Below, piece by piece: positions 16,942 through 25,737 of a stretch of DNA of 64,000 bases. A program made the position numbers and the translations under genes. Origin of the DNA: Mycobacterium yunnanensis (GTDB taxonomy: Bacteria > Actinomycetota > Actinomycetes > Mycobacteriales > Mycobacteriaceae); the NCBI RefSeq assembly GCF_025823185.1, contig NZ_JACKVK010000008.1, positions 63,565 to 127,564 on the forward strand. Direction: 5' to 3'. The stretch's first letter is position 1; each line of letters begins with the position of its first letter. Under the pieces are notes generated by a model. The model was not told the DNA's origin and did no database searches. It worked only from the letters and a program-made list of their open reading frames with translations.

Positions 16942-17805
16942 ATGCGAGGAATCATCCTGGCCGGTGGTACGGGGACGCGGCTCTATCCGATCACCATGGG
17001 CGTGTGCAAGCAGTTGCTGCCCGTGTACGACAAGCCGCTGATCTATTACTCGCTGTCCACCCTGATCCTGGCCGGCATCCGCGACATTCAGGTGATCACC
17101 ACCGCGGGTGACGTGGAGGCCTTCACCCGGTTGCTCGGGGACGGTTCGACATTCGGCACCAACATCACCTATGCGGTTCAGGATCGACCCGAAGGCGTCG
17201 CCCAGGCCTTCGTGGTCGGCGCCGACCACATCGGCGACGACTCGGTCGCCTTGATCCTGGGGGACAACATCTTCTACGGTCCGAGCCTGGGCACCAGCCT
17301 GGCCCGGTTCTCCAACGTCGACGGCGGCGCGATTTTCGCGTACTGGGTGGCCAACCCGTCGGCGTACGGCGTCGTCGAGTTCGGCGACGGGGGCAGGGCA
17401 CTGTCCTTGGAGGAGAAACCAGCCACCCCGAAGTCGCACTACGCGGTGCCCGGCTTGTACTTCTACGACAACGACGTCGTCGAGATCGCAAAGTCGCTAC
17501 GCCCCTCTGGCCGTAGCGAATACGAGATCACCGACGTCAACCGGACGTACCTCGAGCGCGGCAAGCTGGGCGTGGAGGTCTTGGCCCGCGGCACGGCGTG
17601 GCTGGACACGGGAACGTTCGACTCGCTGCTCGACGCCAGCGACTACGTCCGGACCATCGAGCGCCGTCAGGGGTTGAAGATCGGCGTGCCCGAGGAGGTC
17701 GCCTGGCGCCTGGGCTTCATCGACGACGAGCAGTTGGTCGAGCGGGCGCACTCCGTGCTCGAGTCAGGGTACGGCGCTTACCTGTTGCAGCTGCTCGACG
17801 TCTAG
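16942..17805 (+). CDS. rmlA: Glucose-1-phosphate thymidylyltransferase
   Basis: A 287-residue enzyme that makes dTDP-glucose from dTTP and glucose 1-phosphate, the first step toward dTDP-rhamnose, which forms the linker between arabinogalactan and peptidoglycan in mycobacteria. The nucleotide-binding motif GGTGTRLYP begins at about residue 8, followed by [18 protein letters not shown] and the sugar-binding LEEKP. Length and motifs are standard for RmlA. The ATG at 16942 opens straight into the nucleotide-binding strand. Its 3' end overlaps the convergent desaturase by 42 bp. Confidence 0.95.
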   Translation: MRGIILAGGTGTRLYPITMGVCKQLLPVYDKPLIYYSLSTLILAGIRDIQVITTAGDVEAFTRLLGDGSTFGTNITYAVQDRPEGVAQAFVVGADHIGDDSVALILGDNIFYGPSLGTSLARFSNVDGGAIFAYWVANPSAYGVVEFGDGGRALSLEEKPATPKSHYAVPGLYFYDNDVVEIAKSLRPSGRSEYEITDVNRTYLERGKLGVEVLARGTAWLDTGTFDSLLDASDYVRTIERRQGLKIGVPEEVAWRLGFIDDEQLVERAHSVLESGYGAYLLQLLDV

Positions 17806-18897
17806 ACGCTCGAGGCGACCGTTCTCCGTGAACCGGTTCGGCAGCGCCAGGGCGAAGATGGTCCGCACCGTCATCAGGTACTGCTTGACCAGATGACCCG
17901 TCGTGTAGGGCAGGCCGTAGGCGTCGCACAGCGCCCGCACCCGCGTGGCGATCTCGGCGTAGCGGTTGCTCGGCAGATCGGGGAACAGGTGGTGCTCGAT
18001 CTGGTAACACAGGTTGCCGCTCATGAACGCCATCACCGGTCCGGCGTCGAAGTTGGCGCTGCCCAACATCTGTCGTAGATACCACTCGGGTTTGGTTTCG
18101 TTCTCGAGTGTCTTGGGTTCGAACTTCTCGGCGCCGTCGGCGAAGTGGCCGCAACAGATGACCACGTACGCCCAGACGTTGCGCAGCACGTTGGCCGTGA
18201 CGTTCGCGCCCAGAGTCCGCCGCCATCGCACGAGGCTCAACGCCGGGTACAGGGCGTAGTCCTTGACCATCTGGCGCCCGATCTTACGCCGCAGCGCCTT
18301 GCCGTGGGCCGCCTTCTCCACGTCGGTGGTGGCCCGCTCCTGCTCGGAATACAGGTCGTGCAAGGCGATGCCCCACTCAAACCCCAACGCCAGCAACACA
18401 CTTCGCAGCGGCGCGAAGAGGTAGCTCGGATTCCACTCCTGATCCCGGCTGACCCGCAGCACGCCGTAGCCCAAATCGTCGTCGACGCCCACGACGTTGG
18501 TGTTCACGTGGTGGCGGTAGTTGTGGGAGTAGCGCCACTGCGACGACAGCCCGGCCATGTCCCACTCCCAGGTGGTGGAGTGGATCTCGGGATCGTTCAT
18601 CCAGTCCCATTGCCCGTGGCCGACGTTGTGCGCGATCTCCATGTTCTCGATGCTCTTCGCGGCCGCCAAGCCGATGGCGCCGAGCCACCATCCGCGCCGG
18701 CCCGAGGTCGCGGCGATGGTCAAGCGGGCTGCGACTTCCAGTACTCGTTGGCCCGCGATGGTCCTGCGGATGTAGTTCCGATCCCTGGTGCCGCGACTGG
18801 CTTCGACGTCGCGGCGGATCTGGTCCAACTCCGCGGCGAGCGCCTCGAGGTCTGATTCGGTCAGGTGCGCGTATTCGGCGACGTCGGCAATGGCCAT
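17764..18897 (-). CDS. Membrane fatty-acid desaturase (acyl-CoA/lipid type)
   Basis: A 377-residue membrane di-iron desaturase with the three histidine boxes in order: HNVGH, HNYRHH and QIEHHLFP. The QxxHH form of the third box is typical of front-end or linoleoyl-CoA type enzymes and of the mycobacterial DesA3 group. It needs an external electron donor, and no reductase partner lies next to it. Hydrophobic segments flank the boxes. The start ATG at 18897 gives a protein somewhat shorter than DesA3 of M. tuberculosis as I recall it. It converges on rmlA with a 42-bp overlap. Confidence 0.85.
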   Translation of the reverse strand: MAIADVAEYAHLTESDLEALAAELDQIRRDVEASRGTRDRNYIRRTIAGQRVLEVAARLTIAATSGRRGWWLGAIGLAAAKSIENMEIAHNVGHGQWDWMNDPEIHSTTWEWDMAGLSSQWRYSHNYRHHVNTNVVGVDDDLGYGVLRVSRDQEWNPSYLFAPLRSVLLALGFEWGIALHDLYSEQERATTDVEKAAHGKALRRKIGRQMVKDYALYPALSLVRWRRTLGANVTANVLRNVWAYVVICCGHFADGAEKFEPKTLENETKPEWYLRQMLGSANFDAGPVMAFMSGNLCYQIEHHLFPDLPSNRYAEIATRVRALCDAYGLPYTTGHLVKQYLMTVRTIFALALPNRFTENGRLERLDVEQLQQVSAVP

Positions 18898-19568
18898 CGG
18901 TTCATCGTCTCTGCTTGGTTTCGGAGGCCCTCGGCAGAGGATCGTGAATCAGCGTAGACGTCACGAGCGTCCGGTGGTGAGTCGTTTCCCGCCGAGGTGC
19001 CCCAGCAAAATACCTTTGGTCTCATACGTTCGACGCGCGCAGAATGAGCTAACCGGATACGATCCGTGGGGCTTCAATCCGTATTACCTTCGCTAACAAC
19101 TGCGTGCGTTCGACAGCTCGGAAAAGTGCACATCGAGGTAGCTGATGTGCGGATGAACCGGCCAGTGAATGCGATGCTCGCTAATGTCCGCGAACCGCTG
19201 CGCGAGGTAATGATTCAAGTGCAGCAAATAATGATCTTGATGGTTTGCTGGCCAATCACAGCATGGCGACGCGTTGTCATACGTGCAGCGACTGGCAAGC
19301 CTCGTGAGCTGGGAAGCGACCATTCTTGCTTTCGCTAACATCTATGGCCCTGCCATTTGCCGAGGGGAAGCCGGTACGGCAGCCGAGACCACAGCGGGCT
19401 CAATCGTCGAATGGGCCGACGTAATGCGCCGCGGCACCGCGTCCCGCCGCGCAGCAAAGGGTGGATTCTCCGAAAATCGGTTAGCTGAATCCGTTGCAAT
19501 TTTCTGTCACCGGGGTAAATTCAGTGCACGCTCAGAGGGGCTGTTAGCTGTCGGCAAAAGGGGAAATC
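18898..19568. other. Long intergenic region
   Basis: A gap of 671 bp between the divergent desaturase and exported-protein genes. The middle part (about 19060-19350) is visibly less GC-rich than its surroundings. It contains only short open frames without ribosome binding sites or recognisable protein character, on both strands. A candidate promoter is present at its right end. It may be decayed foreign DNA. Confidence 0.45.
19494..19521 (+). promoter_or_regulatory. Candidate SigA-type promoter of the exported repeat protein
   Basis: TTGCAA at 19494-19499 and TAAATT at 19516-19521 are separated by 16 bp. The start codon lies 47 bp further on, preceded by AAAAGGGGAAATC as ribosome binding site. 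Based only on resemblance to consensus. Confidence 0.4.
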
Positions 19569-21005
19569 ATGATCAGGACCAACTGTCGCTCGGTGGGCGC
19601 AGGCATCACGGCCGTCGGAGCCGCTGCATTGCTCATCAGTCAGTATGGTTCGCTCGCTGCTACCCCCGAGAAGCCGGCAGTGCCCGAGATCCGCACGGCG
19701 GCCCTGCCGTTCGAGTTCGACTTCAACCGGACGTTCCCGTGGGCCTTGGCTCCCGGCAACGTCGTCAGCAGCGTCGGACAGGCGACCGTATCCGCCGTCA
19801 GCGCGTATCAGAACGCGACGTTGTTCGGGGCGGGCGCCGCGCTGCAGACGGCCAACCAGATTGGTCCACTGACGTTCGGCCTCAACTCGATCAAGGCCAT
19901 CAGCGCCCAGCAGGGTCCCAACGGGCAACAACCGTCCACCGTGAACGTGACTGATCTGGACCAGTGGCAGCTCGGCCTGGCGGGCCTGGCCAACACCGCG
20001 GGCGCCATCGGCTTCGTGGACAACGCCGCCTTCTACGACCCGTACGTCCTCACGCACGCTGGTTTCCTGCAGACCACCAACAACTTCGGCCCAGCGTTCT
20101 TCAACCTCAACGTCCTCAAGGCCATCGGGCTCACCCAGGTGCCCAACGCCAACAGCGGCGCCGTCCTTCAAAGCGGACGGCCCGACGATTTCAGCGCCGT
20201 CGACATCGGCCGCTGGTCGGCCGGCATTCCCGGGGTCATCACCAACACCGGGACGACGGGCTTCGTCTTCTCCTTGGACTTCGGCAACGGGCTCGACGCC
20301 TTCTTCGTCGGCGGTCTGCACACCACCACGACGATCGGCGGGATGGTGTTCGACTTCAACTTCCTGCCGTCGATCCGGGCTGGTCTCTACCCGCCGAGCC
20401 TCAACATCTCGTTGGCACCGGACATGACGGCCGCCGAGACGGAGTTCAGGGACATCACCCCGCCACCACCGGGAACCATCGACCCGCCGGTCACCAATCC
20501 GCTGCCCTTCACCCCGCCCACCACCCTGACGGCGCGGTCGGCACCTGCCACCGAAGCCATCAGCGGTCCGCCTCCGGCTGACGCGAAGGCCGCCGCCGAA
20601 GACGAGACCCCGGCGGTCGTGGCAGACGAGCCGAAGGTGGACGCGACGACGGTCAGCGAGCCCAGTGCGACCACCGAGCCCACTGCGACCACCGAGCCCA
20701 CTGCGACCGAGCCCAGTGCGACCAGCGAACCCAAGCCGAAGGTCGAGATCCCCGGTGTCAACGGCGTTCCGCTGATCGTGACGCCGGGCAGCGGGACGGG
20801 AACGTCTTCGGGCAGCGGCAACGGCCCGGCCGATCCGTTCGCAGGGTTGCGCTCCTTCGCCGACAACGTCAGGGGCGGGCTCGAGCGGCTCACCGGAACC
20901 GGACCGGCAGCCGCCACGGGTGGGGCCGGCTCGGAAGGCACCGGCACGTCAGGCGCCTCGGGCAGCACCGGCTCGGCCGGCTCCAGCGGTGGCTCCGACA
21001 AGTAG
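19569..21005 (+). CDS. Exported protein of unknown function with low-complexity C-terminus
   Basis: A 478-residue protein starting at an ATG with a clear ribosome binding site. The N-terminus (SVGAGITAVGAAALLISQYG) is a signal peptide or anchor. Residues about 45-290 form an ordered, beta-looking domain with recurring aromatic/Asn motifs such as FDFNRTFPW, GPAFFNLNVLKAIG and GMVFDFNFLPSI, perhaps internal repeats. After about residue 300 the protein is Pro/Thr/Glu-rich, including tandem EPTATTEPTATTEPTA units, and ends in Gly/Ser. I do not recognise the family. Mycobacterial surface proteins often look like this. A hairpin terminator follows. Confidence 0.7.
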   Translation: MIRTNCRSVGAGITAVGAAALLISQYGSLAATPEKPAVPEIRTAALPFEFDFNRTFPWALAPGNVVSSVGQATVSAVSAYQNATLFGAGAALQTANQIGPLTFGLNSIKAISAQQGPNGQQPSTVNVTDLDQWQLGLAGLANTAGAIGFVDNAAFYDPYVLTHAGFLQTTNNFGPAFFNLNVLKAIGLTQVPNANSGAVLQSGRPDDFSAVDIGRWSAGIPGVITNTGTTGFVFSLDFGNGLDAFFVGGLHTTTTIGGMVFDFNFLPSIRAGLYPPSLNISLAPDMTAAETEFRDITPPPPGTIDPPVTNPLPFTPPTTLTARSAPATEAISGPPPADAKAAAEDETPAVVADEPKVDATTVSEPSATTEPTATTEPTATEPSATSEPKPKVEIPGVNGVPLIVTPGSGTGTSSGSGNGPADPFAGLRSFADNVRGGLERLTGTGPAAATGGAGSEGTGTSGASGSTGSAGSSGGSDK

Positions 21006-21028
21006 CGACAGCCGAAGACACGACGGCA

Positions 21029-21048
21029 GCCCCGGTATCCACCGGGGC
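21029..21048. terminator. Bidirectional hairpin terminator
   Basis: GCCCCGGT and ACCGGGGC pair perfectly over 8 bp around ATCC, between the convergent genes ending at 21005 and 21078. Outer GAAG/CTTC bases can extend it. No T-tract. Confidence 0.6.
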
Positions 21049-21077
21049 GGCCTTCGTATGTCGCGGACGGCCTCAGC

Positions 21078-21605
21078 TCACTTGCAGAGCTCGACGATCT
21101 TGGCGCTGTTGGTCTCCAGCGCCTGCAGCCGTGCCACCTGACCGGACTGACCGTCGGCGCTTCCGGCCAGGGCGTCGATCGTCAGGTCCTGAAGGTCGGT
21201 CGCCAGCGTGCGCAACAGCCCGGCCAGCTCGGCGGGCACGGCGGGGCTGAGATTGTCGACCAGGTGTTGGCTGCCGACGGCCATCGCCAGCCGCGCGTTG
21301 GCTGCAACCGCCTGCGTGGCAACGGGATCGTCGCCACCCGAGGACTGGGTTTGCAGGGCGACCGCGGTGCGCACCTTGACGTAGGCCTGGCACGCCCGCG
21401 CCTTGGCCTCGGCGACCTGCTGGGCGCTGGGCGCCTGTGTCTGCTCGGTGGCCGGCGTGCGCGTCAGCGCCCATACCGCGACACCGGAGGAGGCCACCGC
21501 GACGACGGCCAGCACTACGGTGGCCCATCGCCACGGGGATCGTGCAGGAGGCGGGGGTGGTGGCGGGGCCACCGGCTCCCCGTCGGGCTCGGCGGCGTGC
21601 GTCAT
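21078..21605 (-). CDS. Single-pass membrane protein of unknown function
   Basis: A 175-residue protein. A short Pro-rich cytoplasmic N-terminus (PPPPPPPARSPW) precedes one membrane helix (VVLAVVAVASSGVAVWAL, about residues 29-46). The outside part is a helical, Ala/Gln/Leu-rich domain with two cysteines (ARACQAY and the C-terminal VELCK), which could pair. This plan is like several small mycobacterial membrane-anchored proteins of unknown role. I took the ATG at 21605; the frame is open further upstream but that part overlaps the acetyltransferase gene. Confidence 0.7.
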   Translation of the reverse strand: MTHAAEPDGEPVAPPPPPPPARSPWRWATVVLAVVAVASSGVAVWALTRTPATEQTQAPSAQQVAEAKARACQAYVKVRTAVALQTQSSGGDDPVATQAVAANARLAMAVGSQHLVDNLSPAVPAELAGLLRTLATDLQDLTIDALAGSADGQSGQVARLQALETNSAKIVELCK

Positions 21606-21669
21606 AGTTCGTCGATCGTATCCGGTGAATTTGCTGACGGACTCATTTGAGGGTTTCGACGCGACATCG

Positions 21670-22326
21670 TCACGGTTGGGTCGTGACACCGAGGAAGTCG
21701 CGGACGGGTTCGACCCCGCCGAGTCGGATGTCGCTGCGTCCAAGGGTCTCCCACTGCCGTCGGCCCATCGTGAACACCAGCATGGTGTCGGGGTGTCCGC
21801 GCCGGCGTTCCACCACCGGTTCCTGCTCGGTGTAGGGCAGCGAGCGGGTGACACCGAGCGAGGCCGCGTTGTCGTGCCACGCCCGGGTGGCGGCCACCCC
21901 GCCGTGCAACCCGTCGAAGATCAGATGCAGGGCAGCGTGCCGCATTTCGCGACCAAGGCCCTGGCCCTGAAACCGGCGGCCGATCCACGACCCCGTCGTC
22001 GCAGTGCGGGTGGAGGGAAAGTGAGCCGCGCTCAGCGTGCACACACCCACGAGCGCACCGTCGCGGTCGTGAGCCGCCAAGTTGAGGTGCCAATCGGCGG
22101 TGGTGGTCTCGGCCCGGCAGCGCCAGAAGTAGCGAACGGTGTTGCGCTGCAGCTCCGGAGGTTCGGCGTCGGTCCACGGCTCGGAGAACGGCATGGTGGC
22201 CGGGTCGTGGATGCCGTGGGTGGCCAGCTCGGCCAGCTCCGCTGCAAGCTCGTCGGTGACGTAGCGCAGCGTCAGTTTCGGCGTCGACGCCACGAGGTCG
22301 AAGAGAGGCCAGATGGCTCCTGTCAT
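21670..22326 (-). CDS. GNAT-family acetyltransferase
   Basis: A 218-residue protein of the GCN5-related N-acetyltransferase superfamily, closest in style to the RimJ/RimL ribosomal-protein or small-molecule branch: LTLRYVTDELAAELAEL at the N-terminus, GALVGVCTLSA, then the acetyl-CoA loop GRRFQGQGLGREMRHA and AWHDNAASLGVTRSLPY. It would transfer an acetyl group from acetyl-CoA to an amine; the acceptor cannot be predicted. The ATG at 22326 (MTGAIWPLFD) is preferred; an upstream start at 22362 adds 12 residues. It is divergent from vsr. Confidence 0.8.
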   Translation of the reverse strand: MTGAIWPLFDLVASTPKLTLRYVTDELAAELAELATHGIHDPATMPFSEPWTDAEPPELQRNTVRYFWRCRAETTTADWHLNLAAHDRDGALVGVCTLSAAHFPSTRTATTGSWIGRRFQGQGLGREMRHAALHLIFDGLHGGVAATRAWHDNAASLGVTRSLPYTEQEPVVERRRGHPDTMLVFTMGRRQWETLGRSDIRLGGVEPVRDFLGVTTQP

Positions 22327-22394
22327 GGAGTCATCGCATCGCATCGTCGGTGCCGACCGCAACCGAGATTCGTCCCCGGCGCTAGCGTGGGGCG

Positions 22395-22838
22395 GTGTCC
22401 CGAGACAAGCCTCTGGGCTTCGACCTGCAGACCGACGGGGTGACGTCGGCGCGCATGCAGCGTCAACGCCGGCGTGACACGGCCATCGAGTTGGCGTTGC
22501 GGTCGCAGTTGCACGCCGCCGGGTTGAGATATCGGATCCATCAACGGCCGTTGCCTGCGCTGCGCCGCGAGGCCGACATCGTCTTCCGGCGGGCGAAGGT
22601 GGCGGTCTTCGTCGACGGGTGCTTCTGGCACGGGTGCCCCATTCATGCGACGACGCCGAAGCGCAACAACGACTTCTGGGTGGCTAAGATCGAGGGGAAC
22701 GCGGCGCGGGATCGGGCGACCGATCAAGCGCTGCACGACGCCGGCTGGCAGTCGATCCGTGTCTGGGAGCACGAGGCGGCCGACGAGGCTGCCGCCACCG
22801 TCCGGCGAGTCGTCAAAAGCCGCTCAGGCCGAGGTTGA
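22395..22838 (+). CDS. vsr: Very-short-patch-repair endonuclease Vsr
   Basis: A 147-residue nuclease that nicks T:G mismatches arising from deamination of 5-methylcytosine, protecting sites modified by a cognate C5 methyltransferase. Family marks are readable: RREADIVFRRAKVAVFVDGC with D61 and D74, then FWHGC and HATTPKRNNDFW. The start is a GTG at 22395. It ends overlapping the 3' end of the convergent restriction endonuclease gene by 15 bp, and the C5 methyltransferase is the next gene, so the three form one restriction-modification locus. Confidence 0.93.
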   Translation: MSRDKPLGFDLQTDGVTSARMQRQRRRDTAIELALRSQLHAAGLRYRIHQRPLPALRREADIVFRRAKVAVFVDGCFWHGCPIHATTPKRNNDFWVAKIEGNAARDRATDQALHDAGWQSIRVWEHEAADEAAATVRRVVKSRSGRG

Positions 22839-23771
22839 CTCGACGAATTCCCGGAGCGGGGTGAGGTCGTGTTCCCAGAGGATGACGACACCGCGATCCT
22901 GGGCGGTGATGAGGCAGGACAGGTCGAAGACTCCGGCCAGGATCACCCCGGTCAGGGCTTGGGACCCGAAGTGGGCCCGCCAGGCGTCGGACTTGCCGCC
23001 CACCTCGCGGTTGACGCGCTTCCAGCCGTTCTTCGGGCCGTTGGACACCTTGCACTCCAGCGCGAGCAGGCGGCCGTCGAAGAGCCGGGCCGGAACGTCG
23101 CACTTGGCTCCCGCCAATCGGCGTTCCCGGCTGTAGCCGCCGCGCGGCATGTCGTCGATGAATTGGATTGGTGCGCGCGAGGGTTCGAGCGTCAGACCCG
23201 CGTCGTCGAGGGTCTTGGCCGTCGAGGTCTCCTGCCGGGACGACGCCTCGCCGCGTCGTTCCGTGCCGGTCTGCTGCGCAGCCCAGAGCACCGTCGTCGC
23301 CATGATCGCGGCGTCCCGTTCGTCCGGCCACGGTGGCCGTCCCTGGACGAGCCAGGGAAACCGCACCGGGTCGACGACATCGCGGATGGCCTCGGCGGTG
23401 TCCTCGGCGTAGTCCGGCGGCACGGAGCGGAACTTCGGCCCGCCGACGAGGGTCCACAGGTCTTCCTGGCTAATCGGTGGACCACACAGATAGCGGCAGG
23501 CTTGCCACGCCTGAGGGTCGGCCTCGAAGACCTTGCCGGTGAGGTTCTGGATGTCGTCGGAGGCCTCGAAGACCTGCTCCACGCGTGGTCGGAGCTGGTT
23601 GTACACCTGCTCGAAGGCCTTGGGGCCCTCTTCACGGCGAAGGTGGGTGAAGGCGTCCTCCGACGCGTCGCGGGCGGCCTTCAATTCCGCCGCCGTCCAC
23701 CGGGGCGGGGCGACGAACGAAGGCGACACAGGCCGAGTCTGCCATCGAGGGTGCGCGGGCTCGGCCGACAC
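22824..23771 (-). CDS. Type II restriction endonuclease, XamI-like
   Basis: A 315-residue protein that I identify as a XamI-family restriction endonuclease from its position beside a C5 methyltransferase and its C-terminal nuclease core: D225 in AKCDVPARLFD and E239-C240-K241 in LLALECKVSNG make a PD-(D/E)XK site, followed by KNGWKRVNREVGGKSDAWRAHFG. XamI cuts GTCGAC; whether this one does is inference. The start is a GTG at 23771, one base after the methyltransferase stop, so methyltransferase is translated first and the nuclease follows. Confidence 0.75.
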   Translation of the reverse strand: MSAEPAHPRWQTRPVSPSFVAPPRWTAAELKAARDASEDAFTHLRREEGPKAFEQVYNQLRPRVEQVFEASDDIQNLTGKVFEADPQAWQACRYLCGPPISQEDLWTLVGGPKFRSVPPDYAEDTAEAIRDVVDPVRFPWLVQGRPPWPDERDAAIMATTVLWAAQQTGTERRGEASSRQETSTAKTLDDAGLTLEPSRAPIQFIDDMPRGGYSRERRLAGAKCDVPARLFDGRLLALECKVSNGPKNGWKRVNREVGGKSDAWRAHFGSQALTGVILAGVFDLSCLITAQDRGVVILWEHDLTPLREFVESTSA

Positions 23772-23772
23772 G

Positions 23773-25014
23773 CTACTGCCTGGCGAGGATCCTCGTCCGC
23801 AGGCTTCCGTTGACCCGGTGCTCGGCCTCGGTGTAGCGAACGCGCTTGGTCAAGTAGTCCGGCCACGGCGGCATCGCAGGCGGCGTCTCGGCGGGGCCGT
23901 TGCGCACCGCGTCGAGCAGGGTTCGGCCGATGGCCTCGACGGCGTCGACCTGAACCGCGTTGCCGATGTGGCGGAAGAAGTTGCTGTTCTTTCCGGCGAA
24001 GCGCCAGTCGCGTGGAAATCCTTGCAGCGCAGCACATTCCTGCCAGGTCAGGCGGCGCAGGTCATGATCGCCGGGCAGCCGGATCCAATCCGGGGTGGCC
24101 GCGGTGCGGATGGTCCGAGACGGCAACGACAGGTTGGCCAGGAAGGCGTCCTGCCGATAGCCCCACTGACCGCTGGGCCGGTTGTTCATCACGCGGCCCT
24201 TCGTGCGCAGGCCGGTGCCCGGGGTCAGCTGCCGCAGCGCGTCACCGTCGAGCCCGGTGGGTCGGACCACGGCGTCCGGCGGCGCGGGCGGCAGAGAATC
24301 CAGTAGCTCGCCGAGGGAGACCCAGGGCTTGAGACCGTTCTCGCCATGGCGGTGATGGGTGGGCTCGGGAAATTCGGGCAGCTCGTGGTCGGCGGTCGCG
24401 ATCAGATACAACCGCACCCTGCGCTGTGCGGCGCCGTAGTCGGCGGCGTTGAGCGTGGCCACCCGGCTGGAGTAGCCCTGGTCCAGCAGGTCGTGCTGGA
24501 TGCTGCGCAGGACCTCCCCGGGTGCCCCGGTCGGCCCGACCGCGGTCACGAGGCCGCGAACATTCTCGAACAGCACGTACCGGGGCCGAAGGTCGTCGAC
24601 GAGGCGGATCATGTGCGCGATCAACTGGCCGCGGGAGTCCCTCAAGCCCTTCTGGTGGCCGGCCGAGGACCACGGCTGGCACGGCGGTCCACCGGCGACC
24701 AGGTCCGGGCGCCAATCGGCGGTGGCGCCGCGCGGGCGTAGTTCCTCGGCGGTCAACGTCGCGACGTCCTTCTCGATCAGCGTCGTCTTGGCCAGGTGCT
24801 TTCCGCGGCGTCCCTTGATGGGAATGCCGGCGGCCTTGCTGGCGCGCAGGGTGTCCATGGCGTCGGCGGCGTGGTCGGTCGCCGCGACGACGTCCCAACC
24901 TGCGCGTTCGAGAGCGATGTCGAAACCGCCTGCGCCGGCGAACAGGCTCAGGACCTGGGGCTTGCGCGTACTACGCGGTGCCACCGCCACCCCTCTCGTG
25001 CGTCGAACGGCCAT
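23773..25014 (-). CDS. DNA cytosine-5 methyltransferase of a type II R-M system
   Basis: A 413-residue methyltransferase. The conserved C5 motifs are present: motif I LSLFAGAGGFDIALERAGW, motif IV GGPPCQPWS with catalytic C112, motif VI ENVRGL, motif VIII QRRVRLYLIA and motif X HIGNAVQVDAV. The target-recognition region lies at about residues 220-320. It modifies cytosine at the site cut by the adjacent endonuclease, and the presence of vsr fits a 5-methylcytosine product. The ATG at 25014 is followed on the upstream side by a 91-bp gap to the DUF202 operon. Confidence 0.93.
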   Translation of the reverse strand: MAVRRTRGVAVAPRSTRKPQVLSLFAGAGGFDIALERAGWDVVAATDHAADAMDTLRASKAAGIPIKGRRGKHLAKTTLIEKDVATLTAEELRPRGATADWRPDLVAGGPPCQPWSSAGHQKGLRDSRGQLIAHMIRLVDDLRPRYVLFENVRGLVTAVGPTGAPGEVLRSIQHDLLDQGYSSRVATLNAADYGAAQRRVRLYLIATADHELPEFPEPTHHRHGENGLKPWVSLGELLDSLPPAPPDAVVRPTGLDGDALRQLTPGTGLRTKGRVMNNRPSGQWGYRQDAFLANLSLPSRTIRTAATPDWIRLPGDHDLRRLTWQECAALQGFPRDWRFAGKNSNFFRHIGNAVQVDAVEAIGRTLLDAVRNGPAETPPAMPPWPDYLTKRVRYTEAEHRVNGSLRTRILARQ

Positions 25015-25105
25015 TCGGCTACAGGTATACAGCCTCGTACCGACAAGACTCGCACGCCATTCTCGTCGACGGCCGCCGTCTTCGGGGGACGCGCGCCGTC
25101 CCCGG

Positions 25106-25390
25106 TCACCACCAGATGGCGACGGCGCACCCGGCCCCGAGGGCCGCGGTGAGACCTCCGGTCAGACCGACCTGCCAGCGTGCCGGCGCGACGGCGACGT
25201 CGGTGCCGCTGAGCTGGCGTCGGCGGGCGATGCAGGTGTACGCGGCCGCCACCACGGCGAGGACGGCGAGCAGCGCATGCCCACGCACCATGGTCTCCCC
25301 GGTGCGGACGCCCAGCAGGATCGCGACGGCGATGAAGCCCAAAGCGGTTCTCTCCCAGCCGAGATGAGTTCGTTGGCGCGGCAGTGTCAT
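25106..25390 (-). CDS. DUF202-family small membrane protein (second of a pair)
   Basis: A 94-residue protein with the DUF202 pattern at its start, RTHLGWERTALGFIAVAILLG, and three hydrophobic helices in all. Function of the family in bacteria is not established. Its ATG at 25390 overlaps the stop of the other DUF202 gene by 4 bp. Together with the flavoprotein upstream it forms a three-gene operon with overlapping ends. Confidence 0.8.
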   Translation of the reverse strand: MTLPRQRTHLGWERTALGFIAVAILLGVRTGETMVRGHALLAVLAVVAAAYTCIARRRQLSGTDVAVAPARWQVGLTGGLTAALGAGCAVAIWW

Positions 25391-25737
25391 GACCCTGCCA
25401 GGAGGATCATGACCAGCACTCCCACGCACGCGACGAGCAGGAACGCGGTGAGCGCGGCCGGTAACCGCGTCGGCGGCATGACGTCGTCGTCGTGCATCGC
25501 GCGCTGCACCAACTGCCAACGCCGCACCGACGCGACGGCGAGCACGGCACCGGCGGCCACCAGCAGCGTCGCCAGCGCGTGCCGACCCCACGCCACCGGG
25601 AACGGGGGAAGCAACTGCGCGACCGCGACGCCGCCGGCGATCAAGGCCAGGGCCGTCCTGATCCACGCCAGGAACGTGCGTTCGTTGGCAAGGGTGAACC
25701 GGTAGTCCGGCTCCCCGGAATCCGCACCGCCGGTCAC
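25387..25737 (-). CDS. DUF202-family small membrane protein (first of a pair)
   Basis: A 116-residue protein with RFTLANERTFLAWIRTALAL, the DUF202 signature, and three membrane helices (the last being AALTAFLLVACVGVLVMILL). I set the start at the GTG at 25737 because it overlaps the flavoprotein stop as GTGA and begins just before the conserved region. Two DUF202 proteins in tandem are a recurrent arrangement, probably forming a heteromeric membrane unit; the role is unknown. Confidence 0.8.
   Translation of the reverse strand: MTGGADSGEPDYRFTLANERTFLAWIRTALALIAGGVAVAQLLPPFPVAWGRHALATLLVAAGAVLAVASVRRWQLVQRAMHDDDVMPPTRLPAALTAFLLVACVGVLVMILLAGS

Noticed and set aside
19093..19341. An 82-codon frame on the minus strand in the low-GC gap
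   Set aside because: No ribosome site, no recognisable domain and it overlaps another short frame on the other strand.
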